Origin: Candidatus Limnocylindrales bacterium
GTDB taxonomy: Bacteria > Moduliflexota > Moduliflexia > Moduliflexales > JAUQPW01
Direction of reading: 5' to 3'
Length of the DNA stretch: 64,000 bases
NCBI GenBank assembly: GCA_035559535.1
Contig: DATMBG010000044.1
Coordinates: 124,001-188,000 of the forward strand
Shown in pieces: positions 63,957 to 64,000 of the stretch. The number at the start of each line of letters is the position of its first letter. Positions within the stretch are counted from its first letter, which is position 1. The translations under genes were made by a program, and so were the position numbers. The notes under the pieces were generated by a model, which was given only the letters and a program-made list of their open reading frames with translations, was not told where the DNA came from and ran no database searches.

Positions 63957-64000
63957 TTATTCACTGAGTGCGAAGACCCAGATCACTCCACCTTGCAGGA
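63957..64000 (-). CDS. C-terminal end of a second PQQ dehydrogenase-like gene, cut by window edge
   Basis: The last 14 codons read LQGGVIWVFALSE and stop. This matches the end of the complete PQQ dehydrogenase at 61690 (KGGAVFVFGLPE), so a tandem paralogue probably starts beyond the right edge. Too short for firm assignment. Confidence 0.55.
   Translation of the reverse strand, partial: LQGGVIWVFALSE

Noticed and set aside
1-64000. CRISPR arrays, rRNA or tRNA genes, phage attachment sites
   Set aside because: No regularly spaced direct repeats, no rRNA-like blocks and no cloverleaf that I could recognise by eye; a tRNAscan run would be decisive for tRNAs.

Overview
The window reads as a chromosomal segment of an uncultured Gram-negative bacterium with methylotrophic (C1) metabolism. 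Envelope genes support Gram-negative: an RND efflux pump, a LapA/LapB-type protein, SurA-like PpiC, lipoproteins and periplasmic c-type cytochromes. Base composition is moderate (mid-40s % GC by eye). C1 genes include formaldehyde-activating enzyme, methylene-H4MPT dehydrogenase, MptA, methanofuran-type cofactor genes (mfnD/F/E-like) and a PQQ dehydrogenase cluster with a lanthanide-type motif. This set is known from proteobacterial methylotrophs, NC10/Methylomirabilota-like bacteria, Planctomycetes and some other uncultured lineages. I cannot place the organism more precisely.

Layout. 1-3.3 kb: pnp (cut by the left edge), rpsO, truB and a small MscS-like channel. 3.3-4.9 kb: repeat-rich DNA with one VOC-fold gene and possible gene debris. 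4.9-12.8 kb, minus strand: small and hypothetical genes, a Rieske ferredoxin, a zinc alcohol dehydrogenase, a B12-binding radical SAM protein, moaA, fumarase alpha and Mrp. 13.3-16.5 kb, plus strand: a peroxiredoxin gene interrupted by an in-frame TGA exactly at the catalytic cysteine and followed by a bacterial-SECIS-like hairpin, so almost certainly a selenoprotein; then a cupin, a DUF2203 protein, a [2Fe-2S] ferredoxin and an allantoinase-like amidohydrolase. 16.5-20.5 kb, minus: a DCC-family protein, two lipocalin-like proteins around an M20 hydrolase, and a secreted basic protein. 21.4-27.5 kb: a SAF-domain oxidoreductase and a giant membrane glycosyltransferase fusion (GT39-like plus DUF2298). 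27.7-29.8 kb: a stand-alone F0 operon (atpZ-atpI-atpB-atpE). 29.9-31.1 kb: rluB and scpB. 31.4-39.9 kb, plus: PpiC, a secreted MBL-fold lactonase-like protein, a lipoprotein, an RND pump with adaptor, a LolA-like protein and a secreted FmdE-like protein lacking the usual metal ligands.

39.9-49.9 kb is the H4MPT/methanofuran region: ATP-grasp, MBL-fold and double-PAS proteins, fae, mtdB, mptA, a HisA-related protein and the mfnD-mfnF-mfnE operon. 49.9-55.4 kb: an ABC-2 exporter, a LapA-LapB fusion and envelope or coiled-coil proteins. 55.8-64 kb: an aminotransferase, a cytochrome c, a secreted sorbosone-dehydrogenase-like propeller, and a PQQ alcohol/methanol dehydrogenase with its binding protein and a dihaem cytochrome c. 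The last codons of a second PQQ dehydrogenase lie at the right edge. Together, periplasmic alcohol oxidation would feed formaldehyde to Fae and MtdB, using cofactors made by the mptA/mfn genes; later steps (mch, ftr/fhc) are not in this window.

A striking background feature is the density of palindromic and low-complexity intergenic repeats. Several form MITE-like families, and several run into the 5' or 3' ends of genes or even into coding sequence.
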